A stretch of DNA of 64,000 nucleotides, taken from Silvania hatchlandensis (GTDB lineage Bacteria > Pseudomonadota > Gammaproteobacteria > Enterobacterales > Enterobacteriaceae). The stretch is taken from NCBI RefSeq assembly GCF_025564065.1, contig NZ_JAMGZK010000055.1, positions 62,001-126,000 on the forward strand. Direction: 5' to 3'. The translations under genes and the position numbers were made by a program. Shown here one piece after another: positions 11,794-23,151 of this stretch. Below the pieces are notes generated by a model that ran no database searches, was not told the origin of the DNA, and saw only the letters and a program-made list of their open reading frames with translations. Each line of letters opens with the position of its first letter. The stretch's first letter is position 1.

Positions 11794-11904
11794 CCCCGGC
11801 TAAACCGGGGTGCGCGAATACTGCGCCAACACCAGGGAAATTATGGCTGCGCCTTAATTGTTATTTTGTAGCAGAAGGGCGTAGCCTCAAAATTCAGGCC
11901 GTAA
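11784..11904 (-). ncRNA. arcZ: ArcZ (RyhA/SraH) small regulatory RNA
   Basis: The reverse strand between elbB and arcB matches the remembered ArcZ sequence. It starts near CGGCCTG, has the conserved segment GCGCAGCC..TTTCCCTGGTGTTGG that contains the seed for rpoS and other targets, and ends in a GC-rich hairpin (ACCCCGG/CCGGGGT, 11793-11811) followed by seven T residues. The predicted length, 121 bases, equals the E. coli RNA. The 5' third differs from E. coli, while the 3' processed part is nearly identical. In E. coli, ArcZ is repressed by ArcA-P and in turn represses arcB. The terminator overlaps the last codons of arcB. Confidence 0.88.
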
Positions 11905-12022
11905 GCAGTTAAGATAGCAAATCTTAAATAAGTTGTTACATGAATCAGTTAAATGTGTGAAGCATACCGTTTTAATCAGAATTATTAATGGGCGTGTAAC
12001 ATAGTTCAGAGGGATCGACAGG

Positions 12023-12676
12023 ATGAAAAAAGTAGGCGTAATACTGAGCGGCTGCGGCGTTTACGATGGATCCGAAATCCACGAGGCGGTCCTGACGCTG
12101 CTGGCACTGGCACGCAGCGGGGCACAAGCCGTCTGCTTCGCACCGGATCGAACCCAGTCGGATGTCATTAATCACCTCACCGGCGAGCCGATGGCGGAAA
12201 GCCGGAACGTCTTGATCGAGGCGGCGCGGATCGCGCGCGGACAGATTCGTCCTCTTAACCAGGCCCGTGCAGATGAGCTGGATGCGCTGATTGTGCCAGG
12301 AGGCTTTGGTGCGGCAAAAAATCTCAGCGATTTTGCCCGCGAGGGCAGCGCCTGTCAGGTCGACAGCCATTTAAAAAGCCTGACGCAGCAGATGCATGCC
12401 GCAGGTAAACCGCTGGGCTTCATCTGTATTGCACCGGCAATGCTGCCGGCAATCTTTGATATTCCGCTGCGTCTGACCATCGGCACCGATATTGATACTG
12501 CCGAAGTGATCGAAGACATGGGCGGGGAGCATATCCCGTGCCCGGTGGAAGATATCGTGGTCGACGAGGACAACAAAATTGTCACCACCCCAGCCTATAT
12601 GCTGGCGCACGATATTGCCGAAGCAGCAGGTGGCATTGAGAAGCTGGTGGCTCGTGTGCTGGTGCTGGCTGAATGA
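12023..12676 (+). CDS. elbB: Isoprenoid biosynthesis glyoxalase ElbB
   Basis: A 217-residue protein of the DJ-1/PfpI glutamine-amidotransferase-like fold, the same length as in E. coli. The nucleophile-elbow region reads [10 protein letters not shown], and there is a glycine-rich [12 protein letters not shown] segment. In E. coli it has weak glyoxalase activity and was linked genetically to isoprenoid synthesis; the physiological substrate is unsettled. Its stop overlaps the mtgA start (ATGA), suggesting coupled translation. The gene begins about 120 bases beyond the divergent ArcZ promoter. Confidence 0.93.
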   Translation: MKKVGVILSGCGVYDGSEIHEAVLTLLALARSGAQAVCFAPDRTQSDVINHLTGEPMAESRNVLIEAARIARGQIRPLNQARADELDALIVPGGFGAAKNLSDFAREGSACQVDSHLKSLTQQMHAAGKPLGFICIAPAMLPAIFDIPLRLTIGTDIDTAEVIEDMGGEHIPCPVEDIVVDEDNKIVTTPAYMLAHDIAEAAGGIEKLVARVLVLAE

Positions 12677-13398
12677 GATTGAAACGCCCGCGGGCAGGCT
12701 GGATGAGACGGATGGTCGTGCGCATTTTGCTGGTGCTGGCGGTCTTCTGGGGTGGCGGTATTGCCCTGTTCAGCTTTCTGCCGGTGCCCTTTTCGGCGGT
12801 GATGATTGAGCGCCAGCTGAGCCGCTGGCTGAGCGGGGATTTCAGCTATGTTGCCCATTCAGACTGGGTGAGTATGGATGAGATCTCCCCGTGGATGGGG
12901 CTCGCGGTCATTGCTGCAGAAGATCAGAAGTTTCCCGATCACTGGGGCTTTGACGTCGGCGCAATTGAAAAGGCCTTAGCGCATAACGAGCATAATGCGA
13001 GCCGGATCCGCGGAGCGTCGACGCTGTCTCAGCAGACGGCGAAAAATCTGTTTCTGTGGGATGGGCGCAGCTGGGTACGTAAGGGACTGGAGGCCGGGCT
13101 GACGCTGGGCATCGAAACGGTGTGGAGCAAAAAGCGCATCCTGACGGTGTACCTGAATATTGCGGAGTTTGGCGAGGGCATATTTGGCGTTGAAGCGGCA
13201 TCACAGCGCTATTTTCGTAAACCGGCAAGTCGTCTGACGCCGTCAGAGGCCGCGCTGCTGGCGGCGGTGTTGCCCAATCCGATTCGCTTTAAGGCCAGTA
13301 CGCCATCCGGCTACGTGCGCAGCCGTCAGGCGTGGATCATGCGCCAGATGCGCCAGCTAGGCGGAGAAGGGTATATGCAGGCGCATAACCTGCATTAG
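12673..13398 (+). CDS. mtgA: Monofunctional peptidoglycan glycosyltransferase MtgA
   Basis: An inner-membrane GT51 enzyme that polymerises lipid II into glycan strands without a transpeptidase domain. The 241-residue protein has one N-terminal membrane segment (about 15-37) and the GT51 motifs [21 protein letters not shown] (with the second glutamate partner region) and [15 protein letters not shown]. It overlaps elbB at the 5' end and its TAG stop overlaps the stop of npr on the other strand. In E. coli, yrbL lies between mtgA and npr; it is missing here, and the two genes meet tail to tail. Confidence 0.96.
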   Translation: MRLKRPRAGWMRRMVVRILLVLAVFWGGGIALFSFLPVPFSAVMIERQLSRWLSGDFSYVAHSDWVSMDEISPWMGLAVIAAEDQKFPDHWGFDVGAIEKALAHNEHNASRIRGASTLSQQTAKNLFLWDGRSWVRKGLEAGLTLGIETVWSKKRILTVYLNIAEFGEGIFGVEAASQRYFRKPASRLTPSEAALLAAVLPNPIRFKASTPSGYVRSRQAWIMRQMRQLGGEGYMQAHNLH

Positions 13399-13667
13399 TC
13401 TTCATCAAACCCGGCGTTAAACAGCGCAATAACGGCAGCCAGCGCCTCTTCTTCCTGTGGACCGGTGGCTTCAATTTCGATCTGGCGACCCTTGGCGGAA
13501 TCCAGCATTAGCAAGGCAATCACGCTGTTGGCTTCCGCTTCAGTGCCTTCGTCGTTACGCAGCAGCACTTCCGCGTCAAAACCCTGCATCAGTTCAAACA
13601 GCTTCATCGCCGGGCGGGCATGCATGCCCAGCTTGTTGGTGATTTCAACGGTCTGCTTTACGGTCAT
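13395..13667 (-). CDS. ptsO: Phosphocarrier protein NPr of the nitrogen PTS
   Basis: An HPr-like phosphocarrier (also called npr) that takes phosphate from EI-Ntr (PtsP) and passes it to PtsN. The 90-residue protein has the phosphorylation-site motif [10 protein letters not shown] with His16, and the regulatory serine region DSAKGRQ. Its ATG overlaps the rapZ stop by 4 bases. It is the last gene of the rpoN-hpf-ptsN-rapZ-ptsO series and converges with mtgA. Confidence 0.96.
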   Translation of the reverse strand: MTVKQTVEITNKLGMHARPAMKLFELMQGFDAEVLLRNDEGTEAEANSVIALLMLDSAKGRQIEIEATGPQEEEALAAVIALFNAGFDED

Positions 13668-14518
13668 GTTTTGCGTTTTTCCAGCGTACGATGACGAGAC
13701 TGCACGTTTTTACCGCGTGAGCGGAAATAGTCAGCCAGTTGCTCAGCAATATAAACCGAACGGTGCTTACCACCGGTACAGCCAATCGCCACCGTCAGAT
13801 AGCTGCGATTGTTTGTCTCCAGCATGGGCAACCAGAGTTCAAGGTAGCTGCGCGTCTGATAGATAAAGTTATGCACTTCAGTATGTCGGTCGAGGAATGC
13901 GGCCACCGGCTTGTCGAGGCCGGTCATCGGACGCAGCTTAGGATCCCAGTGCGGGTTTGGCAAAAAGCGAACGTCAAATACATAGTCCGCATCGATAGGA
14001 ATGCCGTGCTTAAAGCCAAACGACTCGAACACCATCGTCAGTTCACGCTCGCGTTTGCCCAGCAGGCGCGTACGCAGCATCTCTGCCAGCTCATGGACGG
14101 ACATTTCCGAGGTATCGACGATCAGATCGGCCCGGGAGCGCAGCGGCTCCAGCAGATCGCTCTCCTGGTCGATCGCGCTTTCCAGCGACAGATTTTTACT
14201 CGAGAGCGGATGCAGGCGACGGGTATCGCTGTAGCGGCGGATCAGCGTATTGCGATCGGCATCAAGGAACAGCAGCTGAGGTGAAAACGCCTCCGGCAGA
14301 CTGCTCATCGCTTGCTCAAAGATTTCTGGTGATTCAGGCATGTTGCGCACGTCAATACTGACCGCGGCAGAAATCTGCCGTTCGGCCAGCGTCCGCGCCA
14401 GGTCGGGCAGCAGGACAACCGGCAGGTTATCCACGCAGTAAAAGCCCATATCTTCCAGTGCTCGCAGGGCCACTGACTTCCCTGAACCTGAACGACCACT
14501 GACGATCATCAGCACCAT
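13664..14518 (-). CDS. rapZ: RNase adapter protein RapZ
   Basis: Cytosolic adaptor that binds the sRNAs GlmZ and GlmY and presents GlmZ to RNase E, thereby controlling glmS and amino-sugar supply. The 284-residue protein has an N-terminal P-loop GRSGSGKS (residues 8-15), a Walker B-like segment (LLFLDAD), and a C-terminal domain with [11 protein letters not shown] and a basic tail ([17 protein letters not shown]) that is the RNA-binding part in E. coli. glmM, another amino-sugar gene of the same pathway, is also in this window. Confidence 0.97.
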   Translation of the reverse strand: MVLMIVSGRSGSGKSVALRALEDMGFYCVDNLPVVLLPDLARTLAERQISAAVSIDVRNMPESPEIFEQAMSSLPEAFSPQLLFLDADRNTLIRRYSDTRRLHPLSSKNLSLESAIDQESDLLEPLRSRADLIVDTSEMSVHELAEMLRTRLLGKRERELTMVFESFGFKHGIPIDADYVFDVRFLPNPHWDPKLRPMTGLDKPVAAFLDRHTEVHNFIYQTRSYLELWLPMLETNNRSYLTVAIGCTGGKHRSVYIAEQLADYFRSRGKNVQSRHRTLEKRKT

Positions 14519-14563
14519 GTACCGTTTCTCCTCAGGACTGCAGATGTCAACGCCATCGCCCGA

Positions 14564-15055
14564 TTACGCATCACCCTGATTGCCTTCTGTTTCCGTAATG
14601 ATTTGATAGAGCTCTTCATCGCTTTGTGCCGCGCGCAGACGACGACAGATGGTTTTATCCGCCAGTCGTTTGGCCACCAGCGAGAGCGTGTGCAGATGCG
14701 TTTTTGTCTGGTCAGCGGGCACCAGTAGCGCAAACAGCAGATCGACCGGCTGGTTATCAATGGCATCGAACGCGATCGGCGTTTCAAGCTGCACAAACAC
14801 GCCCACGGCACGCAGGGTATCTTCTTCCAGTTTGCCGTGTGGAATGGCGATGCCGTTGCCGATGCCGGTACTGCCCATTTTCTCGCGGGTCAGAATGGCT
14901 TCGAACACCACCTGCGATGGCAGGCCCAGCTGTTTTGCGGCCAGTTCACTGATGATCTCCAGCGCACGTTTTTTGCTCTGGCAGTGAACCGCACTGCGGG
15001 TACATTCCTGGTTAAGGACGTTGCTCAGTTGTAGAGTGGAATCGTTATTCATCAT
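14564..15055 (-). CDS. ptsN: PTS IIA-like nitrogen regulatory protein PtsN
   Basis: IIA-Ntr, the terminal acceptor of the nitrogen PTS. Its unphosphorylated form regulates potassium uptake (TrkA, KdpD) and other targets in E. coli. The 163-residue protein has the IIA fold and the phosphorylation site His73 in IPHGKLE. It lies 45 bases upstream of rapZ and downstream of hpf, with a stable stem-loop between hpf and ptsN. Confidence 0.97.
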   Translation of the reverse strand: MMNNDSTLQLSNVLNQECTRSAVHCQSKKRALEIISELAAKQLGLPSQVVFEAILTREKMGSTGIGNGIAIPHGKLEEDTLRAVGVFVQLETPIAFDAIDNQPVDLLFALLVPADQTKTHLHTLSLVAKRLADKTICRRLRAAQSDEELYQIITETEGNQGDA

Positions 15056-15084
15056 AATTTCACCTAAGCGCTAACTGTACAAAG

Positions 15085-15109
15085 GGCCCGTTGTGTTTCA
15101 CAACAGGCC
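15085..15109 (-). terminator. Stem-loop between hpf and ptsN
   Basis: On the reverse strand an 11-base stem (GGCCTGTTGTG pairing with CACAACGGGCC, one G-T pair) with an AAA loop is followed by CTTTGT. The T-tract is poor, so it is more likely a partial terminator or an mRNA-stabilising structure that lowers ptsN-rapZ-ptsO relative to hpf. Confidence 0.45.
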
Positions 15110-15137
15110 GTCCTGCACCCGTTAACAGCCCGGACAA

Positions 15138-15425
15138 TTAGTGTTGTTTCAGTTTATCTTTATGTTTGTTTAGCTGCCGGGCCAGCTTGTCAATCAAGCC
15201 GTCGATAGCCGCGTACATGTCCTGCCCTTCCGCACTGGCATGGATTTCACCCCCGTTGACGTGCAGGGTCGCATCCGAGATATGAGTCACTTTTTCCACT
15301 TTTAACACAATGTAGACCTGATTGATCCTCTCGAAATACTGTTCAAGCTTGGCGAATTTGGTGTTAAGAAAATCGCGCAAGGACTCTGTGATTTCGACGT
15401 TGTGTCCAGTGATGTTGAGCTGCAT
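15138..15425 (-). CDS. hpf: Ribosome hibernation promoting factor HPF
   Basis: A short HPF of 95 residues that binds the 30S subunit at the mRNA/tRNA channel and helps form 100S dimers in stationary phase. It shows the beta-alpha fold common to RaiA/HPF (MQLNITGHNVEITESL start, VEKVTHISDATLHV core) and ends with the basic tail KHKDKLKQH. The start at 15425 has GGAAGA upstream; a longer frame reaching 15509 runs into rpoN and has no family support. It follows rpoN by 22 bases. Confidence 0.95.
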   Translation of the reverse strand: MQLNITGHNVEITESLRDFLNTKFAKLEQYFERINQVYIVLKVEKVTHISDATLHVNGGEIHASAEGQDMYAAIDGLIDKLARQLNKHKDKLKQH

Positions 15426-15447
15426 AGTGTCTTCCTTATCGGTTGTG

Positions 15448-16881
15448 TCAAACCAGTTGTTTACGCTGGTTAGACGGCGGAATGGATAAAGACTCTCGAT
15501 ACTTCGCAACAGTGCGGCGTGCGACCATGATACCTTGTTCGGACAGCATGGTGGTCAACTTACTGTCACTCAGTGGTTTCGCGGGGTTTTCCGCGGCGAT
15601 CAACTTCTTCACCAGCGCCCGAATAGCCGTCGACGAGGCTTCGCCGCCGCCTTCGGTACTCACATGGCTGGAGAAAAAATACTTAAGCTCAAAAATACCG
15701 CGCGGGCTGTGCAGATACTTCTGCGTTGTCACGCGGGAAATCGTCGATTCATGCATCTCGACGGCCTGGGCGATATCGGCCAGCACCATCGGTTTCATAT
15801 ACTCATCACCCTGTTCAAAAAACGCCTGCTGCTGCTCAACGATGCAGCGGCTTACGCGCAGCAGCGTGTCATTGCGGCTCTCGAGGCTTTTAATCAGCCA
15901 GCGCGCCTCCTGGAGGTTGCTGCGAATGAACTGGTTATCGGAGTCGTTGCGCGTGCTGGTACACATTGACGCGTACTGCTGGTTGATTTGCAGGCGCGGA
16001 ATGCTGTCGGCGTTGAGCTCCACGGTCCATAGACCGTTGTGCTTGCGCACCAGCACGTCCGGAATGACGTACTCGGGTTCACCGGCCTGGATAGACTGAC
16101 CTGGACGCGGATCAAGGGACTGGATCAGATTCACCGCTTCCTTCAGCACATCTTCTTTCAGCCGGGTAACGCGCATCAGCGAACGGAAGTCATGATTCGC
16201 CAGCAGATCCAGATGTTCGCTGATGATCAGGCGCGCCTCTTCAAGCCACGGCGTCTCTTTAGCGAACTGGGAAAGCTGGATAAGCAGGCAGTCACGTAAA
16301 TCTTTGGCGGCGACACCGACCGGATCGAAACGCTGAATGCGCTTCAGTACCGCCTCAACCTCTTCAAGTTCAAGCTCATCATCGCCAATGCTCTCAAGAA
16401 TGTCGTCCAGCGAGACGGTCAGATAGCCCGTCTCATCGACGGCATCGACTATCGAGGTGGCGATGGCACGATCGGTATCGGAAAACGGTGTCAGCTCCAC
16501 CTGCCACATCAGGTAATCCTGAAGCGTCTGGGTGGTTTCACCCTGATAAACGGGGAGTTCATCGTCCTGGTAGTCTGCACGTGTGCCGGACGGTGTTCCG
16601 GCGGTGTAGATTTCATCCCAGCTGGCATCGAGCGGAAGCTCGTCAGGCATCTCTTTTTGCTCAAGGGCCTCAACCGTGTCGAGGGCCTCTTTGTCCTGAG
16701 GCTGCTGGGTTTCTATCTCTTCGTGAAGATCGGTTTGCTCGAGCAGGGGGTTACTGTCCAGTGCCTGCTGAAGTTCCTGCTGGAGTTCTAACGTCGACAG
16801 TTGCAACAGACGAATGGCCTGTTGTAACTGCGGTGTCATCGCCAGCTGTTGGCTGAGCCTTAATTGCAAACCTTGCTTCAT
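15448..16881 (-). CDS. rpoN: RNA polymerase sigma-54 factor
   Basis: Sigma factor for nitrogen-regulated and enhancer-dependent promoters. The 477-residue protein has the glutamine/leucine-rich activator-interacting region I ([21 protein letters not shown]), an acidic region II (about 50-110), the core-binding domain, and the C-terminal DNA-binding part ending with the RpoN box [10 protein letters not shown]. It lies 47 bases downstream of lptB and is probably read from the lpt transcripts as well as its own promoter. Confidence 0.98.
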   Translation of the reverse strand: MKQGLQLRLSQQLAMTPQLQQAIRLLQLSTLELQQELQQALDSNPLLEQTDLHEEIETQQPQDKEALDTVEALEQKEMPDELPLDASWDEIYTAGTPSGTRADYQDDELPVYQGETTQTLQDYLMWQVELTPFSDTDRAIATSIVDAVDETGYLTVSLDDILESIGDDELELEEVEAVLKRIQRFDPVGVAAKDLRDCLLIQLSQFAKETPWLEEARLIISEHLDLLANHDFRSLMRVTRLKEDVLKEAVNLIQSLDPRPGQSIQAGEPEYVIPDVLVRKHNGLWTVELNADSIPRLQINQQYASMCTSTRNDSDNQFIRSNLQEARWLIKSLESRNDTLLRVSRCIVEQQQAFFEQGDEYMKPMVLADIAQAVEMHESTISRVTTQKYLHSPRGIFELKYFFSSHVSTEGGGEASSTAIRALVKKLIAAENPAKPLSDSKLTTMLSEQGIMVARRTVAKYRESLSIPPSNQRKQLV

Positions 16882-16928
16882 GTTCAGAGCATTTTTCTCC
16901 GTTTACGCGAGACTAAACTTCTACCCTA

Positions 16929-17654
16929 TCAGAGTCTGAAGTCTTCCCCAAGATACACGCGCTTAACATGCTCGTCTTCAAGGATCTGCTGCGGTGTACC
17001 GTGGGCAATAAGATGGCCCTGGCTGACGATATAAGCACGTTCACACACCGCCAGCGTTTCACGGACGTTGTGATCGGTGATGAGTACACCAAGGCCGCTG
17101 TCGCGCAGATGCTCGATAATGCGTTTAATGTCGATAACGGAAATGGGGTCAACGCCCGCGAAGGGTTCATCCAGCAGGATAAATTTCGGGTTGGCGGCCA
17201 GCGCGCGGGCAATTTCCACGCGGCGACGTTCACCTCCGGAAAGCGCCTGACCGAGGCTGTTGCGCAGATGCTCGATATGGAACTCTTCCATCAGCTCATT
17301 GGCGCGATCGTTGCGCTGTTCCGCAGACAGGTCGTCACGGATCTGCAGCACCGCCATCAGGTTGTCGAACACGCTCAGGCGTCGGAAAATCGAGGCTTCC
17401 TGCGGCAAATAACCGATGCCACGGCGCGCACGCGCGTGAAGGGGCAGCAAGCTGATGTCTTCATCATCAATAATGATGTTACCCGCATCGCGCGGCACAA
17501 TCCCGACCACCATGTAAAAGGTGGTGGTTTTACCCGCACCGTTAGGACCCAACAGGCCGACAATTTCGCCGGAGTTGACGGTCAGACTGACATCTTCCAC
17601 TACGCGGCGGCCTTTGTAGGCTTTGGCGAGATTCTTTGCAGTTAATGTTGCCAT
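16929..17654 (-). CDS. lptB: LPS export ABC transporter ATPase LptB
   Basis: Cytoplasmic ATPase dimer that powers LptB2FGC. The 241-residue protein has Walker A GPNGAGKT (Lys42), a Q-loop, the ABC signature LSGGERRR, Walker [13 protein letters not shown] and the switch histidine in ITDHNVRE. Its start is 6 bases after the lptA stop, so it is translated with lptC-lptA. Confidence 0.98.
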   Translation of the reverse strand: MATLTAKNLAKAYKGRRVVEDVSLTVNSGEIVGLLGPNGAGKTTTFYMVVGIVPRDAGNIIIDDEDISLLPLHARARRGIGYLPQEASIFRRLSVFDNLMAVLQIRDDLSAEQRNDRANELMEEFHIEHLRNSLGQALSGGERRRVEIARALAANPKFILLDEPFAGVDPISVIDIKRIIEHLRDSGLGVLITDHNVRETLAVCERAYIVSQGHLIAHGTPQQILEDEHVKRVYLGEDFRL

Positions 17655-17660
17655 AACGAA

Positions 17661-18215
17661 TTAGTTACTCTTTTTCTGTGCCGGAGCCTGATTGTTGTTT
17701 TTGTCCTGCAACTGCGATGGAACAAGTACGGTCGTGACACGCTTGCCCTTTTCGCTAAAGGCCTGCATTTTTTGCTCTTTCACCAGGTAGGTGATTTTGT
17801 CGCCTTTAATATTGCTGTCGAGCTGCTCCAGGAACGCATTCCCGGTCAGGACGACGAAATCCTTCGCCAGTTCGTAGTGCATCTGCGAAGCGCGGCCTTT
17901 GACGGGCTTACCGTTATCCTGCATCTGATAGAAGGTGGCCGGGTTACCATAGCCATCAATGACCTCTTTCCCGTCTTCGCCGCCTGGACGGGTGACAACA
18001 ACCTTGTCGGCGTTGATTTTGATGGTACCCTGGGTCACCACGACATTTCCGGTAAAGGTCACTATATTACCCTGCATATCGAGTGACTGTGTGTCGGACT
18101 CGATATGGATCGGCTGCTCGGTATCACCCGTTACAGCAAGCGCGGGCAGGCTGACGGCCAGCAGCGCGCTGGCGATGATAAAATTAAGGCTGAGTTTGTT
18201 TGTTTTGAATTTCAT
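17661..18215 (-). CDS. lptA: LPS transport periplasmic bridge protein LptA
   Basis: Periplasmic beta-jellyroll protein that polymerises end to end to bridge LptC and LptD. It begins with a Sec signal peptide (MKFKTNKL, then a hydrophobic stretch, cleavage probably after ALA near residue 27), followed by the OstA-type domain with NIVTFTGNVVVTQGTIKI. The start at 18215 gives 184 residues, in line with E. coli; an upstream ATG at 18236 would extend past the signal peptide. The start lies inside the 3' end of lptC (32-base overlap). Confidence 0.96.
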   Translation of the reverse strand: MKFKTNKLSLNFIIASALLAVSLPALAVTGDTEQPIHIESDTQSLDMQGNIVTFTGNVVVTQGTIKINADKVVVTRPGGEDGKEVIDGYGNPATFYQMQDNGKPVKGRASQMHYELAKDFVVLTGNAFLEQLDSNIKGDKITYLVKEQKMQAFSEKGKRVTTVLVPSQLQDKNNNQAPAQKKSN

Positions 18216-18759
18216 AAGAGGTTCTAACCTTTTCAATCAGCTCTGCGTTCTTGCTGCGTAAGTTCCCGCGCATTCTCAGACCGCTGGAATTAAATGTGGT
18301 GCCATATAACGTAACCAGATCCTGCGACGTCACATCCTGAGTCACAAGGTTAATCTGAGCGTTATCGGTGGTGATTTTGCGCAGCTGTGAGTCAGCGGTC
18401 AGCGCATTCACTTCAACATGACCATACAGATAAAGCATACGGTCATTCGTCAGTTTTGCCCGGTCTGATTTAATCGACCATGTCGGAATTTTATTGGCAT
18501 CAAAGGTGGTCATCACCGGTTGGGTAAACCACGACACACCCTGTTCGGAAAAATACTCAACGTGCTGAGCGATAAGGCGGTAGTTCAGGGCGCCTTCCGG
18601 GCTGTAAACCACCGTATCGCTGTGATCGCTTTTATAAGTTGGGTCGTTGGTGTTCACCGTCGGCGCTTGCGCGTCGTCCCGGTCAGCGAGGTTTACGCCA
18701 ATCAGTACAAGTGCGACAAGCGAAAGCAGAATAATCACCCAACGTCTGGTTTTACTCAT
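18184..18759 (-). CDS. lptC: LPS export system protein LptC
   Basis: Bitopic inner-membrane protein of 191 residues with one N-terminal helix (about 7-25) and a periplasmic jellyroll that receives LPS from LptFG and passes it to LptA. Its 5' end overlaps the kdsC stop (4 bases) and its 3' end overlaps lptA. The gene was formerly yrbK. Confidence 0.97.
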   Translation of the reverse strand: MSKTRRWVIILLSLVALVLIGVNLADRDDAQAPTVNTNDPTYKSDHSDTVVYSPEGALNYRLIAQHVEYFSEQGVSWFTQPVMTTFDANKIPTWSIKSDRAKLTNDRMLYLYGHVEVNALTADSQLRKITTDNAQINLVTQDVTSQDLVTLYGTTFNSSGLRMRGNLRSKNAELIEKVRTSYEIQNKQTQP

Positions 18760-19322
18760 ATCGATTGCCCTTTGGCCTCATCAAGCTTACCTTGCGCCAG
18801 CAACAACAGGTCGCACACTTCCCGGACTGCGCCGCGGCCGCCGTCAATGCGGGTGACATAGTCAGCACGCGGGATCAATAGCGGATGGGCATCGGCAACG
18901 GCGATGCTTAGACCCACTTCTGCCATTACTGGCCAGTCAATCAGGTCATCGCCAACATAAGCGACATTTTCCGGGGCGATAGCCAGTTTACCAACTAAGT
19001 CCCTGAAAGCGACCATCTTATCGGATTGTCCCTGGTAAAGATGGGTAATACCCAGCGTCTCGCAGCGATCTTCTACTAGTTTAGCCTTACGCCCGGTAAT
19101 AATGGCAACTTCTATGCCAGAAGTGAGCGCGCAGCGAATACCATAGCCGTCGCGCACGTTGAAGGCCTTCAGCTCTTCACCATTATTACCCATATAAATC
19201 AAACCGTCGGACAGAACACCATCCACATCCAGAATCAACAGGCGAATGTTTTCTGCCTGCGCCATCATCTGCGTACTGACCGGGCCATAACAGGTTGCAA
19301 GGGATGCACCCGCATTACTCAT
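18756..19322 (-). CDS. kdsC: 3-deoxy-D-manno-octulosonate 8-phosphate phosphatase KdsC
   Basis: HAD-family phosphatase that releases Kdo from Kdo-8-phosphate, the step before CMP-Kdo formation for LPS inner core. The 188-residue protein has the catalytic motif LDVDGVLSDG, a second motif ITGRK and the metal-binding GDDLIDWPVM. The start MSNAGASLATCYGP has AGGA 7 bases upstream; an ATG five codons earlier overlaps kdsD and is not used in E. coli. Confidence 0.96.
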   Translation of the reverse strand: MSNAGASLATCYGPVSTQMMAQAENIRLLILDVDGVLSDGLIYMGNNGEELKAFNVRDGYGIRCALTSGIEVAIITGRKAKLVEDRCETLGITHLYQGQSDKMVAFRDLVGKLAIAPENVAYVGDDLIDWPVMAEVGLSIAVADAHPLLIPRADYVTRIDGGRGAVREVCDLLLLAQGKLDEAKGQSI

Positions 19323-19336
19323 TGTCTTATCCTTCA

Positions 19337-20323
19337 TTACACTACGCCTGCGCGCAGCAGATCATGCATATGTACCACACCCAGCAACTGGTCGCCATCG
19401 GCAACCATAACGGAGGTGATGTGGCGGGACTGCATCAGGTTTAACACTTCGACGGCCAGCAGGCCGGAACGCACCCGGATGCCGCCAGTGGTCATCACGT
19501 CGGCGATACCCAGTTTGCGGACATCGACACCCATATCGAAAACGCGGCGTAAGTCCCCGTCGGTGAAGATACCTTCAATCTTCATCTGGTCGTCGCAAAT
19601 GACTGTCATACCCAGATTCTTACGGGTGATCTCCAGCAGGGCATCACGCAGCGAGGCGGTTTTACTGACGTGCGGAATTTCGTCACCTGTGTGCATGATG
19701 TCGTTAACCCGCAGCAGCAGTTTACGCCCCAGCGCACCGCCCGGATGGGAGAGGGCGAAATCTTCGGCGGTAAAGCCGCGTGCTTCCAACAGGGCGACGG
19801 CCAGCGCATCGCCCATGACCAGCGCTGCAGTGGTGCTGGAGGTCGGCGCCAGGCCCAACGGGCAGGCTTCTTTTGGCACTTTGACGCACAGATGAATATC
19901 TGCGGCGCGCGCCATGCTGCTCTCCGGACGGCTGGTAATACAGATGAGGGGAACGTGAAGCCGCTTAAGCACCGGGATCAGCGCCAGCACTTCGTTGGAT
20001 TCGCCGGAGTTGGATAACGCAATCACGATATCCTGAGCACTGACCATACCCAGGTCGCCGTGCGCCGCTTCGCCAGGATGGACGAAAAACGCGGTGGTGC
20101 CGGTGCTGGCAAAAGTGGCCGCCATTTTCCGCCCAATATGCCCGGATTTGCCCATTCCCATCACCACGACTTTGCCGGTGCAGTGAAACAGCGCCTCACA
20201 TGCCGAACTAAAATCCTGATTAATGTATTGATCTAACTGCGCCAGACCTTCACGTTCAATCTCCAGAACCTGTTTTCCTGCTTTCTGAAAGTCAAAACCC
20301 GGCTGCAATTCTATTTGCGACAT
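19337..20323 (-). CDS. kdsD: Arabinose-5-phosphate isomerase KdsD
   Basis: Converts ribulose 5-phosphate to arabinose 5-phosphate, the first committed step of Kdo synthesis. The 328-residue protein combines an N-terminal SIS domain (GMGKSGHIGRK, SNSGESNEV, about 40-180) with a C-terminal CBS pair (about 210-325; IFTDGDLRR, VHMHDLLRAG). It is followed directly by kdsC and preceded by yrbG, consistent with one yrbG-kdsDC-lptCAB transcript. Confidence 0.97.
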   Translation of the reverse strand: MSQIELQPGFDFQKAGKQVLEIEREGLAQLDQYINQDFSSACEALFHCTGKVVVMGMGKSGHIGRKMAATFASTGTTAFFVHPGEAAHGDLGMVSAQDIVIALSNSGESNEVLALIPVLKRLHVPLICITSRPESSMARAADIHLCVKVPKEACPLGLAPTSSTTAALVMGDALAVALLEARGFTAEDFALSHPGGALGRKLLLRVNDIMHTGDEIPHVSKTASLRDALLEITRKNLGMTVICDDQMKIEGIFTDGDLRRVFDMGVDVRKLGIADVMTTGGIRVRSGLLAVEVLNLMQSRHITSVMVADGDQLLGVVHMHDLLRAGVV

Positions 20324-20336
20324 AATGCGTTTCCGT

Positions 20337-21314
20337 TTACCCAGAGAGAAGAGGCGAGAGCCAGTAAAGCATCGCCATCCATACGATAAATCCCACCGTC
20401 AGCAGCGCGCCCACGCCCTGACCAATCTGTTGCTTGCGCTGCCAGCAGAGCAGGGCGAAGATTGTGCTAACCACCACCATCACGCCGTAATCGCGGCTAA
20501 ACGCAAGCGGGTTAAAAGCGCCTGGGGCTATCAGGGCTGGCAGGCCAAGCACGATCACAATATTGAAAATATTCGAGCCGATAATATTGCCAATCGCGAT
20601 GTCATCCTCGCCTTTACGTGCTCCGGCGATGGCGGTGGCCAGCTCAGGCAGGCTGGTACCAATGGCAATCACCGTCAGGCCGATGGTTAACTCGCTCATA
20701 GCAAAGTAGTTCGCCAGAACCGTCGCGTTATCAACTATCATTTGCGTGGCCATCGGCATGATGATCAGTGCGACGCCCAGCCACAGTAATGCGACGGGTA
20801 AATTGCCTTCCCGCGGGAGCTCAGCAACCTGCTCCTGGGTTAAGGTGTCCTGGCCTTGTTTTTCAGCCGTTCTGGCAAGTTTTACAATGTAAAACAGCCA
20901 GATGATCGCCAGCGCCAGCAGAAATAAACCGTCGCTGAACGTTAACTGCCCGTCGTACAGCACGCAGCCTGCCAGCAGGCTGACAATTAACATTAGCGGC
21001 AATTCACGGCGCAGAACATCAGAATGCACGCGAAATGGATGCAGCAGCGCAGCAAGGCCCAGAATTAACAAAATGTTGACGATATTGGAGCCAATAGCGG
21101 TGCCGACAGCGAGATCCACCTGATCGTGCAGCGAGGCTGCAACGGAGACGATGATCTCCGGCAGGGAGGTGCCGATGCTGACCACCGTCATCCCAATAAT
21201 CAGGGGGGGAATACCAAACAGACGACACAGAATTGATGCGGAGAACACCAGACGATCGGCACTGTAGACTACCAAAAGTAAACCAATTATTAACAGTGCC
21301 GTTGCTAAAAGCAT
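20337..21314 (-). CDS. yrbG: Calcium/sodium antiporter YrbG
   Basis: An inner-membrane cation exchanger of the Ca2+:cation antiporter family. The protein has two homologous halves, each with a conserved alpha repeat (GMTVVSIGTSLPE and GLTVIAIGTSLPE) and the GSN-containing helices (TAIGSNIVNI, NIIGSNIFNI), with about ten membrane helices. The start MLLATALLI at 21314 has AAGGA six bases upstream and gives 325 residues; an ATG at 21350 is not supported. It is divergent from mlaF. Confidence 0.94.
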   Translation of the reverse strand: MLLATALLIIGLLLVVYSADRLVFSASILCRLFGIPPLIIGMTVVSIGTSLPEIIVSVAASLHDQVDLAVGTAIGSNIVNILLILGLAALLHPFRVHSDVLRRELPLMLIVSLLAGCVLYDGQLTFSDGLFLLALAIIWLFYIVKLARTAEKQGQDTLTQEQVAELPREGNLPVALLWLGVALIIMPMATQMIVDNATVLANYFAMSELTIGLTVIAIGTSLPELATAIAGARKGEDDIAIGNIIGSNIFNIVIVLGLPALIAPGAFNPLAFSRDYGVMVVVSTIFALLCWQRKQQIGQGVGALLTVGFIVWMAMLYWLSPLLSG

Positions 21315-21544
21315 CAAAAGTCCTTTCTTCAGGTATACTCGCCGGTCCACGGAGAAAAATTTCTCTGGCGCTGCATACAGTCTGTAGACGTAACGAATTC
21401 CTAATTTTGACTTTATGCGCCGTAAAAGTAAAACAAATGCCAGCTTTCGCTAACCTCAGTGGGTAATATTCTGTAAAAATGTTGGGTTTGCGGCTGAACT
21501 AAGCCTCATGGTGATCCTGCACCAGCAATAGAAAGGAAATGTAC

Positions 21545-23147
<1,603 letters not shown>

Positions 23148-23151
23148 GTTC

